A model generated the notes under the pieces. That model worked only from the letters and a program-made list of their open reading frames with translations, made no database searches and was not told the origin of the DNA. Below are positions 1 through 7,442 of a DNA stretch of 64,000 bases, in pieces. This DNA is from Roseomonas alba (lineage in GTDB: Bacteria; Pseudomonadota; Alphaproteobacteria; Acetobacterales; Acetobacteraceae), in NCBI RefSeq assembly GCF_019430885.1, contig NZ_JAHYBZ010000001.1, forward strand, positions 186,001-250,000, written 5' to 3'. Position numbers and translations under genes: made by a program. Position 1 is the stretch's first letter. Every line of letters starts with the position of its first letter.

Positions 1-393
1 CAGCAGAACCCGGACGACTTCCTGCTGTTGCCGGAGCTGATCTCCAAGGAGCCGCTGGGGCCCGTGGTGCGCAAGGGCGACTGGCGCTTCTTCGACATCG
101 TCCGCTGGACGCTGTTCGCGCAGATCGCGGCCGAGGAACTCGGCGTGACCAGCGCGAATGTCGAGGAACTGGCGCGCACCAGCACCAACCCCGACATCCA
201 GCGGCTGCTGGGGCGCACGGGCGATCTCGGCCAGTCGATGGGCGTGGCGAACGACTGGGTGGTGAAGATCATCCGCCAGGTTGGGAACTACGGCGAGATG
301 TACGAGCGCAACATTACCCCGATCGGCATTCCGCGCGGCGTGAACCGGCTGTGGCGTGACGGCGGGCAGCAATACGCGCCGCCGATCCGCTGA
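1..393 (+). CDS. aapJ: General L-amino acid ABC transporter substrate-binding protein, C-terminal part (AapJ-like)
   Basis: The reading frame is open from base 1, so the gene starts upstream of the window; 130 residues are visible. The segment with KGDWRFFDIVRWTLFAQI and the ending with YGEMYERN, then a short R/G-rich tail, is typical of the C-terminal lobe of AapJ/BztA periplasmic binding proteins, which deliver amino acids to a polar amino acid ABC permease. The partner permease genes are not in the window; the next gene is convergent, so aapJ ends its transcription unit here or its permeases lie elsewhere. The family call is firm from the C-terminal motif; the exact substrate is not visible. 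Confidence 0.85.
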   Translation, partial: QQNPDDFLLLPELISKEPLGPVVRKGDWRFFDIVRWTLFAQIAAEELGVTSANVEELARTSTNPDIQRLLGRTGDLGQSMGVANDWVVKIIRQVGNYGEMYERNITPIGIPRGVNRLWRDGGQQYAPPIR

Positions 394-407
394 GGCGGCG
401 GATGGAA

Positions 408-655
408 CCGGAGAGAGGCTTTGCCCCTCTCCGGACCTTGGCGGCAGTGCCGCCAAGCCCACCAAACGCCGCAAGGCCTTTGGAAACCGTCACTTGGCGC
501 CGGGCGCCAGGAGCAGGCTCAATGCCGAGACCCGCACCTGCGCACGAAGCGCGCTGGGGGACAGTATGGCCGTCGTGCAGGGCACCAACTGTCCGGCGGT
601 CCAGGCCATCTATGGCCTGGTGGGGAGAGGCTTGGAGAGGGGTGGCGCCCCTCTC
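408..655. repeat. Three perfect hairpins between convergent genes, possible bidirectional terminator
   Basis: Between the aapJ stop and the convergent gene at 665 lie three perfect stems: CCGGAGAG/CTCTCCGG at 408-415/427-434, CCAGGCCAT/ATGGCCTGG at 601-609/612-620, and GAGAGGGG/CCCCTCTC at 635-642/648-655. The first and third share a GAGAGG...CCCCTCTC core, as in dispersed REP-like hairpins. None has a clear T-run. A role in ending transcription from both sides is an inference from placement. Confidence 0.5.
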
Positions 656-664
656 GAATCGCCA

Positions 665-1021
665 TCAGCCCGGCGGCGGCGCCACAGGAATGGCGGCGCG
701 ATACGGCTCGATCCGATAGGTATCCTGCTTGAGGATCGCGATGCGCCCCGTCGCCCCATAGCGGGTCGACCCGTCCGCCGCGCGGCCAACCGTATAGCGC
801 CAGGCGCCGACCTGTCCGTCCGAGGCGAGCTTGCGCGCGATGCGCTCGGCTTCCGGCCCGCTGCCCATGGCGGCAAGTTCGGCCGGGGTCAGGCCGATGA
901 TGACCTCGTCGCGCTGGGAGACGACGCGGAACAGCAGGATCGCCGGTTCCTGCGCCGCGACGGGCAGGGCGAGGGCGAGCGCCGGCAGAGCCAGGGCGAG
1001 GCGACGGGTGACGGGCGACAT
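665..1021 (-). CDS. Small secreted protein of unknown function
   Basis: 118 residues. The start at 1021 gives a classic signal peptide (MSPVTRRLALALPALALALPVAAQ) with an Ala-Gln cleavage site; a longer reading back to 1135 would put an implausible Arg-rich tail in front of it. The mature part is about 95 residues with no motif I recognise; it ends in a Pro-rich tail (AIPVAPPPG). It lies downstream of rpoH in the same direction but is separated from it by a strong terminator, so it should have its own promoter in the 1022-1140 gap. Function unknown; the secreted location is an inference from the signal peptide. Confidence 0.65.
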   Translation of the reverse strand: MSPVTRRLALALPALALALPVAAQEPAILLFRVVSQRDEVIIGLTPAELAAMGSGPEAERIARKLASDGQVGAWRYTVGRAADGSTRYGATGRIAILKQDTYRIEPYRAAIPVAPPPG

Positions 1022-1140
1022 GCGCGTGTTTCTCCATGGGGCGCGGCCGCGGCGTTGAGCGGCCAAAGGCCCGGCGGGCGCAGTCTTGCCGCGCCGCCGT
1101 GAGGATCGCCAGCGATCATTGTCACAGCGCGCCAAGACGA

Positions 1141-1172
1141 AAGGGGGCGGCAGGTCTCCCCGCCGCCCCCTT
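1141..1172 (-). terminator. Rho-independent terminator of rpoH
   Basis: An 11-bp stem (AAGGGGGCGGC paired with GCCGCCCCCTT) encloses a 10-nt loop just after the rpoH stop. Read on the minus strand it is followed by a short T-rich stretch (TTTCGTCTT), which fits intrinsic termination of rpoH. Confidence 0.75.
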
Positions 1173-1195
1173 CATATTCGTCCAGTACCGGGCGG

Positions 1196-2080
1196 TCAGC
1201 CGACCGTCAGGCGGCGCTCCGCGACCTGCTGCTTCATCGACTTCTGCAGCTTCTCGAAGGCGCGGACCTCGATCTGGCGGACGCGCTCGCGGCTGATGTT
1301 GTACTGCTGCGAGAGTTCCTCGAGCGTGGTCGGCTCTTCCTTCAGGCGGCGCTCGATCAGGATGTGGCGCTCGCGCTCGTTCAGCGTCTTCAATGCCCCG
1401 GCGAGGAGGTCGCGGCGGTTGGTCATGTCCTCCCGCTCGGCCAGTTCCTCTTCCTGGCTTTCGCCATCATCGACCAGCCAGTCCTGCCACTCGCCTTCGC
1501 TGTCGGCGCGGACGGGCGCGTTCAGGCTGTGGTCGGGGCTCGACAGGCGGCGGTTCATGCTGACGACGTCCTGTTCGGGCACCTGCAGGGTATGGGCGAT
1601 CTTCGCCACCTGCTCGTCCTTCAGGTCGCCTTCCTCGAGCGCGGACATCTGGGCCTTCAGCCGGCGCAGGTTGAAGAACAGCTTCTTCTGCGCGGCGGTG
1701 GTGCCCATCTTCACCAGCGACCAGGAGTGCAGGATGTATTCCTGGATCGCGGCGCGGATCCACCACATCGCGTAGGTGGCGAGGCGGAAGCCGCGTTCCG
1801 GGTCGAAGCGCTTGACCGCCTGCATCATGCCGACATTGCCTTCGGAGATCAGTTCCCCGACCGGCAGGCCGTAGCCGCGGTAGCCCATGGCGATCTTCGC
1901 CACCAGGCGCAGGTGGGAGGTGACGAGCTTGTGCGCGGCACGCTCATCGCCTTCGTCCTTCCAACGCCGGGCGAGGGAAAGTTCCTCTTCCGGCGACAGC
2001 ATCGGGAACTTGCGGATCTCCTGCAGGTAGCGGGAGAGATTTCCCTCGGTCGCCATTGGAATGGCCATGCTGGAAGCCAT
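1196..2080 (-). CDS. rpoH: RNA polymerase heat-shock sigma factor RpoH (sigma-32)
   Basis: 294 residues, the usual length. Region 2 carries NVGMMQAVKRFDPERGFRLATYAMWWIRAAIQEYI, and the RpoH box QKKLFFNLR, which separates sigma-32 from RpoD, follows. Region 4 ends with ISRERVRQIEVRAFEKLQ, the -35-binding helix-turn-helix. The ATG at 2080 is preceded by AGGAGG at 2092-2097; the frame is open further upstream but without such a site. It directs RNA polymerase to heat-shock promoters. It follows rluD on the same strand, but a terminator separates them, so rpoH has its own promoter and a leader of roughly 170 nt. Confidence 0.95.
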   Translation of the reverse strand: MASSMAIPMATEGNLSRYLQEIRKFPMLSPEEELSLARRWKDEGDERAAHKLVTSHLRLVAKIAMGYRGYGLPVGELISEGNVGMMQAVKRFDPERGFRLATYAMWWIRAAIQEYILHSWSLVKMGTTAAQKKLFFNLRRLKAQMSALEEGDLKDEQVAKIAHTLQVPEQDVVSMNRRLSSPDHSLNAPVRADSEGEWQDWLVDDGESQEEELAEREDMTNRRDLLAGALKTLNERERHILIERRLKEEPTTLEELSQQYNISRERVRQIEVRAFEKLQKSMKQQVAERRLTVG

Positions 2081-2254
2081 ATTGATATCTGCCTCCTGGG
2101 CCGGGCGGGCCCCCCGTGACGGCGGGGCGCGGTACGGCCATAGCCTCGGTTTCGTCGCTATCCTCCGGGCCCGACCCGGGCCGCCGGCCCCTGTCACGAC
2201 GGGGCAAGCCGGACGGGGCGCTGTGCGTGGCACCCATCGGATTCCGACAACGCT

Positions 2255-2283
2255 CTTGTAGCCCCTTCGGTTTCGCGGTGCAA
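2255..2283 (-). promoter_or_regulatory. Candidate vegetative promoter of rpoH
   Basis: On the minus strand TTGCAC (2283-2278) and TACAAG (2260-2255) are separated by exactly 17 bp, between the rluD terminator and rpoH. This matches a sigma-70-type promoter; no transcript data are available. Confidence 0.4.
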
Positions 2284-2284
2284 G

Positions 2285-2306
2285 AAAAACCGACTGCAAT
2301 AGTCGG
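2285..2306 (-). terminator. Rho-independent terminator of rluD
   Basis: On the minus strand CCGACT-ATTGC-AGTCGG is followed directly by TTTTT, two bases after the rluD stop. Textbook intrinsic terminator. Confidence 0.85.
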
Positions 2307-2307
2307 G

Positions 2308-3318
2308 TTACCCGGTGTTACCGTCCAGCAACGCAAGCAATCTAGCGAAGTCGGCCGGTAAGGGGCTTTCGAAAGAGAGCGACTGCTTGGTTACGGGGTG
2401 TCGGAAGCCCAGCGTTGCGGCGTGCAGTGCTTGGCGGGGGAAGGCGAGCAGGGCCTCGCGCTGGACCGCCGGCAGGGTGCGGGCGGCCGCCGGGGTACGG
2501 CGGAGGTAGACCGGGTCGCCGACCAGGGGATGGCCGATATGGGCCATATGGACGCGGATCTGGTGGGTCCGGCCGGTCAGCAGGCGGCATTCGACCTGGC
2601 TGACGGCGGTGCCCCAGCCGCGCTTCACGGCATAGCGCGTGGTGGCCGGCTTGCCGCCGCGTTCGACGACGGCCATGCGCTTGCGATCCACCGGGTGGCG
2701 GCCGATGGGGGCCGAGACCTCTCCCTGCAGCGGTTCGGGCAGGCCCCAGACCAGGGCGAGATAGGCACGGTCGAGGTCGCGGGCGGCGAAGGCCTCGGAC
2801 AGGGCGCGGTGGGCGCGGTCGGTTTTGGCCGCAACCATGACGCCCGAGGTGTCCTTGTCCAGGCGATGGACGATGCCGGGGCGCTTCTCGCCACCGATTC
2901 CCGGCAGGTCGTCGCCGGCATGGGCGAGCAGGGCGTTGACCAGCGTGCCGTCGGGGTTGCCCGGGGCAGGGTGCACCACCAGGCCCGCGGGCTTGTCGAT
3001 GACGATGAGGTCGGCGTCCTCGAAGAGGATGGTCAGGGGAATCGCCTGGGCTTGCGGCGTGGCGGACACCGGCGGCGGGACGTGGAGGCGATACAGTGCG
3101 CCGGCGCGGACCGGCTCGGCCGGGTCCTTGATCGGCACGCCGTCGCGGGTTCCGTGCCCCGCTTCGATCAATGCCTTGACGCGGGAGCGCGAGAGCGAAC
3201 CTATCGCCTCCGCCAGGAAGCGGTCGGCGCGGGTGCCGGCGGCTTCAGGCGGTGCGAGGATGTCTGTATCGCCGGATGCGGATCCGGCAGGCGAGGGGGA
3301 TGGTGTGGCTGCGCTCAA
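2308..3318 (-). CDS. rluD: 23S rRNA pseudouridine synthase RluD family
   Basis: About 336 residues. An N-terminal S4 RNA-binding domain (ADRFLAEAIGSLSRSRVKALI) is followed by the RsuA/RluA catalytic domain with the active-site Asp in HRLDKDTSGVMV and the conserved GRTHQIRVHMAHIGHPLVGD. RluD isomerises uridines in helix 69 of 23S rRNA. The start is unclear: no ATG lies near the expected N-terminus. A TTG at 3318 gives a normal family length; GTG at 3360 is the next choice. Either way its 5' end overlaps the divergent gene at 3260. Pairing with rpoH downstream is common in alphaproteobacteria. Confidence 0.9.
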   Translation of the reverse strand: MSAATPSPSPAGSASGDTDILAPPEAAGTRADRFLAEAIGSLSRSRVKALIEAGHGTRDGVPIKDPAEPVRAGALYRLHVPPPVSATPQAQAIPLTILFEDADLIVIDKPAGLVVHPAPGNPDGTLVNALLAHAGDDLPGIGGEKRPGIVHRLDKDTSGVMVAAKTDRAHRALSEAFAARDLDRAYLALVWGLPEPLQGEVSAPIGRHPVDRKRMAVVERGGKPATTRYAVKRGWGTAVSQVECRLLTGRTHQIRVHMAHIGHPLVGDPVYLRRTPAAARTLPAVQREALLAFPRQALHAATLGFRHPVTKQSLSFESPLPADFARLLALLDGNTG

Positions 3319-3586
3319 GGCTCTGGTGATCGGAATGGGGGTGCTGATCGTGGCGGGCACCGTGGCGCTCGCGGTGCTGCTCGTCCAGCGTCTTGGCAAT
3401 GGGACGCCGAGCGGCGGGTCGGCTTCGGTGCTGTCCCTGGCGCAGCCGGAAGGTGCGCGAATCGCCGGGGTCGCGGCCACCGATCGCGCCCTGGCGGTGT
3501 GGGTGACGCGGCCGGATGGGGAGCGCGTGATCCTGCTGGACCCCAACGGGACGCGGCGGATCGGGGAGATCCGGCTCCGCGATTGA
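3260..3586 (+). CDS. DUF6476 family small membrane-anchored protein
   Basis: 108 residues with one transmembrane helix (residues about 16-37, ALKALVIGMGVLIVAGTVAL) after a short acidic N-terminus, then a small domain with the pattern LAQPEGARIAGVA...VWVTRPDGERVILLD. This matches the DUF6476 family that sits divergently from rluD in many alphaproteobacteria. Function is unknown. Its first ~59 bases overlap the 5' end of rluD on the opposite strand, so the two starts constrain each other. Family assignment rests on layout and motif memory, not a search. Confidence 0.65.
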   Translation: MSVSPDADPAGEGDGVAALKALVIGMGVLIVAGTVALAVLLVQRLGNGTPSGGSASVLSLAQPEGARIAGVAATDRALAVWVTRPDGERVILLDPNGTRRIGEIRLRD

Positions 3587-3672
3587 GGTCCCGCGTGCTT
3601 TTCCTGCCGATCGGCGCAGAAGGCGGCTTGATCCCTCCGGAAGGGGGGGCTAGAAGCCGGCCTCCGGCACGG

Positions 3673-3748
3673 GTCCCCTTCGTCTAGAGGCCTAGGACAC
3701 CGCCCTCTCACGGCGGTAACAGGGGTTCGAATCCCCTAGGGGACGCCA
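3673..3748 (+). tRNA. tRNA-Glu (anticodon CTC)
   Basis: 76 nt with an encoded CCA. Acceptor GTCCCCT pairs with AGGGGAC (3738-3744), discriminator G3745. The anticodon stem CCGCC/GGCGG encloses loop CTCTCAC, giving anticodon CTC. The T-arm is CAGGGGTTCGAATCCCCT. Its last 15 bases are the attL core of the integrated element that follows. Confidence 0.95.
3734..3748 (+). other. attL, 15-bp core inside tRNA-Glu 3' end
   Basis: CCCTAGGGGACGCCA is repeated exactly at 22827-22841. The core covers the acceptor-side 3' end of the tRNA including CCA, the usual target of P4-type integrases; the tRNA remains intact after integration. Confidence 0.85.
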
Positions 3749-3788
3749 TCTTCTTCGCGAAGCTGTTGTAATCGCTGAAGAAGATGGC
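3745..3788 (+). repeat. 12-bp perfect inverted repeat at the left end of the element
   Basis: GCCATCTTCTTC (3745-3756) and GAAGAAGATGGC (3777-3788) are perfect inverse complements around a 20-nt loop. The left arm begins inside the tRNA CCA end. It has no T-run; it may be an arm-type integrase/excisionase structure or a tRNA terminator. Confidence 0.55.
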
Positions 3789-4004
3789 CCTTGCGCTCAA
3801 CGGCCCCTCGTCCGGCCCCCTTATCCGCTTTTCGACGGTCGCCATGGTTCGCCGTGGCGCTTGATGGGGTGCCGGTCCTGATCTCACCGCGAGGTGGGCG
3901 CCGAGCAGCGCGGATTGACTGCTCGGCGCCGCCCGCCGACCCCGCCGACTACGCGGGTACGGTTACCGAGACGGGCGCGGACACAGCGCGGTGACGTGCT
4001 CGGC

Positions 4005-4235
4005 CTATTCGTCGCGCAATGGCATGTCGATCATCCAAAGGGCGTTGTTGACCAAGGAATTTGGGTCAACGTCCCAATGCTCCTCACGCCAAACTAGGCG
4101 GAGGTCAGTTGAGTCGAAATAGCCTAAACGATCGAGCGCCACTGCCTGAAGCAACTTCATCGCGTCACGAATTGACACACCTTCGGCAGCTGAATCGATC
4201 ACTGGATCGCCAGCTTTGAGTTTTATCTCACTCAT
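4005..4235 (-). CDS. Small hypothetical protein of the element
   Basis: 76 residues, ATG start, acidic (…SIRDAMKLLQAVALDRLGYF…). No motif I recognise. It is the first gene inside attL and reads outward, towards the tRNA. The codon choice and amino acid composition look like protein, and the local G+C is somewhat lower than in the core genes. It could be an accessory regulator, but nothing in the sequence shows that. Confidence 0.5.
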   Translation of the reverse strand: MSEIKLKAGDPVIDSAAEGVSIRDAMKLLQAVALDRLGYFDSTDLRLVWREEHWDVDPNSLVNNALWMIDMPLRDE

Positions 4236-4459
4236 CTATTCAGTCTCCTTGAAGCGCGTCGCCGGCTTGGCGACACCGCGGAGAAGGCCACCGCGCGGCC
4301 TGTCCTTGGGCCGCGATTAATTCCTCTTCCCTGCTGACGTGGCACCGGCCGCGAACGGGCATGGTCCGCCGCGGCCAACACTCGAATTAATCGCGGCCCT
4401 GCCTGGCCCCGGGCTGGCCGAGGATCAGCTCCGTCAGATCACGACGACGGAGAGAACCA

Positions 4460-4693
4460 GTGAGCCGCACCGACATCACAAAGCGCTACGTCACCGTGCC
4501 GCAGGCCACCGAGATGTTCAGCATCTCGAAGCAGACGCTCTACCGCCTCCGCAAGGAAGGCGGAGTGCGCATGCTGAAGGCCGGTCGCCGCACGCTGGTC
4601 GAAGTTGCTTCGGTCGAGGAGCACCTGCACCGCAATCCTGTCGGGCGCGTCGTCGATCCAGATGTTCGCCACCGTGGCGTGGCGGCGCACTGA
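4460..4693 (+). CDS. AlpA/excisionase-like helix-turn-helix protein
   Basis: 77 residues. The segment KRYVTVPQATEMFSISKQTLYRLRKEGG is a MerR/AlpA-type winged helix-turn-helix (HTH_17), followed by a short wing with RTLVEVASVEEHL. Proteins of this kind act as excisionases or activators of the integrase in P4-like elements. It begins a run of genes transcribed rightward and overlaps the next start in TGATG at 4691-4695. The C-terminus after residue 62 is likely disordered. DNA-binding is well supported by motif; the role in excision is inferred from the element context. Confidence 0.75.
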   Translation: MSRTDITKRYVTVPQATEMFSISKQTLYRLRKEGGVRMLKAGRRTLVEVASVEEHLHRNPVGRVVDPDVRHRGVAAH

Positions 4694-4950
4694 TGCACAT
4701 CGCGAATGCGTTCGGTGGCGTTGCCATCGTGAACAACATCGCGCTGATCCGGCCGAAACGGATTGGAGCGGACCTTTTTGAGTTGGAGATCGTCCCGCCG
4801 CCCGGCGGCTCGCTCGATGAACACGCGATGGTGACGATGCGCGAAGTCACGTGCCACGGCTCTGAAGTCGTCCGCATGTGCCACGTCGCCCCTCATCTGT
4901 TCGGCGGCAGCGCCCCGGACCTCCTACGCCGCCTGGAGAAGAACCAGTGA
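4693..4950 (+). CDS. Small hypothetical protein, coupled to neighbours
   Basis: 85 residues, starting in the stop codon of the HTH gene (TGATG) and ending over the GTG start of the next gene (GTGA at 4947-4950). Such coupling on both sides supports it as a real gene. No family recognised. The sequence is mixed alpha/beta in look (IRPKRIGADLFELEIVPPPGG). Function unknown. Confidence 0.6.
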   Translation: MHIANAFGGVAIVNNIALIRPKRIGADLFELEIVPPPGGSLDEHAMVTMREVTCHGSEVVRMCHVAPHLFGGSAPDLLRRLEKNQ

Positions 4951-6533
4951 CCAAGCATTTCCGCACCGACAGCGCCTCCTCGCGCGATGCCCGCGCCGAG
5001 ATGATCCGCAGCATCAGCTCTGGCTGGCGTGCGTCGCCTGTCCGCGCCACCCCGCCACGCGTGATGCGCGAGGACCGCAGCGGCGACGCCGCGGACGTCC
5101 AGCGGTTCGACTTCATCTCGCTGGAAAGCGCGCAGGTGACGCCCGAAGGCTGGATCATGGACTCGCCCATCGTGAGCCGGACCGGCGTCTTCGAGTACCC
5201 GCGGGGCGACGGCACCGTTCGCCGCGAGTATCGCCCGCCCGAGGAAGTGTTCGCCGCCGCGACCCTGAGCTCGATGCGCGGCGCGCCGGTCACTGACGGT
5301 CATCGTGGCCGGGTGACGAAAGACGCGCACACCTCCGCCATCATTGGCACGGTCATGTCCGAGGGTCGGCGCGACGGTGATACCGTGGTCGCTGAAGTCG
5401 TGATCCACGCGCCGAACCGCATGGGAACAAAACGGGAACTATCGCTCGGCTATGCGGTCGAGATGGACATGACGCCGGGCGTCACGCCCGATGGCCAGCC
5501 CTATGACGCCATCCAGCGGAACATCCGCATCAACCACCTCGCCGTGGTCGAGCGGGGCCGGGCCGGCATTGCGCGACTGCGGCTCGATGGCGGCGACGCG
5601 CAGTCCGAGCCCAGCTCGGCGCGCGGCCTGCGGGCACGCACCTATGACCGGGTGCCCGTCCGCACCTCGGCCCGCGACGCGCGGCGACAGATGGTCAGCG
5701 CGCTGCGAGACGACAGCGCGGGCGCCTTCCGCGAGGACGGCATCGATCTTTGGGCGAAGGGCGAACCGATCCGGCCCCATGTGCCGACGCGTCCGCCCGA
5801 GCCGCCCAAGCGGCCTGATCCGCCTCAGGTCCATGATGGGCGCGATGTGTTCCCGAGCCCCGAGAAGGTTCTCGCGCATTGGGAACGCCTGAAGGCCGCA
5901 GAGGCGCGGGACAATGCAGCGCGCGCAGCCGCGCAGTCACCTGCGGGGCTGGCGGCAGCCGCCAAGCAGGAGGCAGACCGTCAAGCCGCTGCGCAGGCCG
6001 CTGAGCAGGCGCGGGCTGCCTCGGTCGCGACCATCGTCGCTGCCTACGGCGAGGGCGCCGTTGTCCACCTGAAGGCTCGCGCCGATGCCGAGAAAGCCGA
6101 GGCCGCACGCCGCGAAGCCGCGCAGGCTGCCGCTGCTGCCGCGGAGGCGCAGCAGCGCGAGGCTCGGTCGAAGGCGGCCGAGGAAGCCCGCACCCGGACC
6201 GCCATGCGGGCGCTGCTGAAGCGTCGTCGGCTGGAATTCCCCGAAGTGCCGGTGCTGCTGGATGGCGAGCTGGTGCCGGCCGACATGCTCGACGACTGCC
6301 TGCCGTTCTTGCGGCTGGAGGCCGACCCGATTGCTCGGCTCACGGAACTGCTGACGCGCGGCGCAGTGGCCGAGGCATGGCGGGCGGACCCCGACCGGGC
6401 GCAGCGCAATGGCCATCGGCGCCCGAGCCGGAAGGCCAACCTCGACCTCGACATCGCCGACGACATCGCCACTTGCGGCATCCATTTCCGTACCCTGGCG
6501 GCGCCGCTGTTGCTGACTTCGGCGGCGGTCTGA
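4947..6533 (+). CDS. DUF2213 prohead-protease-like protein fused to a coiled coil and a novel C-terminal domain
   Basis: 528 residues from GTG at 4947, which overlaps the previous stop. Residues ~50-215 match DUF2213, a phage prohead protease-related family: PEGWIMDSPIVSRTGVFEYP, YRPPEEVFAAATL, GAPVTDGHRG (H119) and RELSLGY (S166), then YDAIQRNIRINHLAVV. These enzymes mature capsids in tailed phages. Residues ~315-410 are an Ala/Glu/Arg-rich coiled coil. Residues ~415-528 form a domain with LEFPEVPVLLDGE and LAAPLLLTS that recurs in the next gene. A usual DUF2213 protein sits beside portal and major capsid genes; none is here. Protease activity is uncertain outside its normal setting. Confidence 0.75.
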   Translation: MTKHFRTDSASSRDARAEMIRSISSGWRASPVRATPPRVMREDRSGDAADVQRFDFISLESAQVTPEGWIMDSPIVSRTGVFEYPRGDGTVRREYRPPEEVFAAATLSSMRGAPVTDGHRGRVTKDAHTSAIIGTVMSEGRRDGDTVVAEVVIHAPNRMGTKRELSLGYAVEMDMTPGVTPDGQPYDAIQRNIRINHLAVVERGRAGIARLRLDGGDAQSEPSSARGLRARTYDRVPVRTSARDARRQMVSALRDDSAGAFREDGIDLWAKGEPIRPHVPTRPPEPPKRPDPPQVHDGRDVFPSPEKVLAHWERLKAAEARDNAARAAAQSPAGLAAAAKQEADRQAAAQAAEQARAASVATIVAAYGEGAVVHLKARADAEKAEAARREAAQAAAAAAEAQQREARSKAAEEARTRTAMRALLKRRRLEFPEVPVLLDGELVPADMLDDCLPFLRLEADPIARLTELLTRGAVAEAWRADPDRAQRNGHRRPSRKANLDLDIADDIATCGIHFRTLAAPLLLTSAAV

Positions 6534-6547
6534 GGAGGGGCGGCACG

Positions 6548-7180
6548 ATGCACTCGTTCAACCCTGCCTCATCGACAACCGACCCCCAGGCCGGCCTGTG
6601 CGCTGGCCTCGTTGACCCGGTTGAGGGGCTTCGCCCACTGACCAGCCGTATCGGTGCTTGGCGCTGCGACAGCGTCGGCGACCGACGGGCCGCGCCTGGC
6701 TGGGAGCGCAGAGAAGATGTGCACATTTTCAGCTCGCCCGATGCCGTGATGGAATTCTGGTACGGCCTGACGGACACCGCGAAGGCGGCCGAAGTCGCGC
6801 GCACTGCGCGAGCGATGCGCCGGCTCCTGATGCGCCCGGCGCGGCTCGAATTCCCGCGCGTGCCGGTGCTGCTCGACGGTCAGCGGATGAAGGACGCAAT
6901 GCTGGACGACGCGTTCCTCTATCTGCGCGTGGAGCGCATGAGCCGACAGCGGGCCGGCGCTATCGAGGGCTTCGATCCGTTCGCGTTCCTCGCGCATGCC
7001 CTGACCAACGTGATCGCGCAGATCTGGAAGGCCGACCCGATGCGCGCCTCGCGTTGGCCGGTCAGTGAGCGGCGCTGGCAGCAGAATCTCGATAGCGACG
7101 AAAGCGAGGACATTCGCCTGCTCGGCATCTGCGCCCGCACGCTGGCGGGGCCGCTGCTGCTGACTTCGGACATGGTCTGA
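6548..7180 (+). CDS. Hypothetical protein sharing the C-terminal domain of the preceding gene
   Basis: 210 residues, ATG at 6548 after GAGGAGGGG. Residues ~85-210 align with the last 110 residues of the upstream gene: AMRRLLMRPARLEFPRVPVLLDGQ against AMRALLKRRRLEFPEVPVLLDGE, a shared LDD, and TLAGPLLLTSDMV against TLAAPLLLTSAAV. The DNA around both stop codons is also nearly identical, pointing to duplication within the element. The N-terminal 80 residues are unrelated. The domain may be structural or may bind a virion partner; no function can be assigned. Confidence 0.65.
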   Translation: MHSFNPASSTTDPQAGLCAGLVDPVEGLRPLTSRIGAWRCDSVGDRRAAPGWERREDVHIFSSPDAVMEFWYGLTDTAKAAEVARTARAMRRLLMRPARLEFPRVPVLLDGQRMKDAMLDDAFLYLRVERMSRQRAGAIEGFDPFAFLAHALTNVIAQIWKADPMRASRWPVSERRWQQNLDSDESEDIRLLGICARTLAGPLLLTSDMV

Positions 7181-7193
7181 GGAGGGCTGCTGC

Positions 7194-7442
7194 GTGACGA
7201 ACCGCCCCAGCCCGCAAGACGAAGGTGCGCCATGCGCTCCGCGTGGCCCGGTCCCCAACATGCCGGGCTTTGGAGAGATGTTCCTGTTCCTGATGGAAAG
7301 CGCGCTCCGGCATCGGGGCGATGCGGCCGCCATGCAGGGTGACCTGCGCGCCACCCTCCGCCGCGCTCGCGCGACGCACGAGGCCATGCAGCGTGTCTTC
7401 GGGGGCACCAAGCCGACCAATGAGGAGGACCCTGGCCCGTGA
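7194..7442 (+). CDS. Small hypothetical protein before the tape measure gene
   Basis: 82 residues from GTG 7194. It overlaps the tape measure start by four bases (GTGA, 7439-7442). Small proteins just before the tape measure gene are tail assembly chaperones in many phages, but I see neither their usual motif nor a slippery frameshift site, so that role is only positional. The central part (FGEMFLFLMESALRHRGDAAAMQGDLRATLRRA) is likely helical. Confidence 0.55.
   Translation: MTNRPSPQDEGAPCAPRGPVPNMPGFGEMFLFLMESALRHRGDAAAMQGDLRATLRRARATHEAMQRVFGGTKPTNEEDPGP

Noticed and set aside
7194..7442. Tail assembly chaperone with programmed frameshift
   Set aside because: The position fits, but there is no slippery heptamer near its end and no longer overlapping product; kept only as hypothetical.
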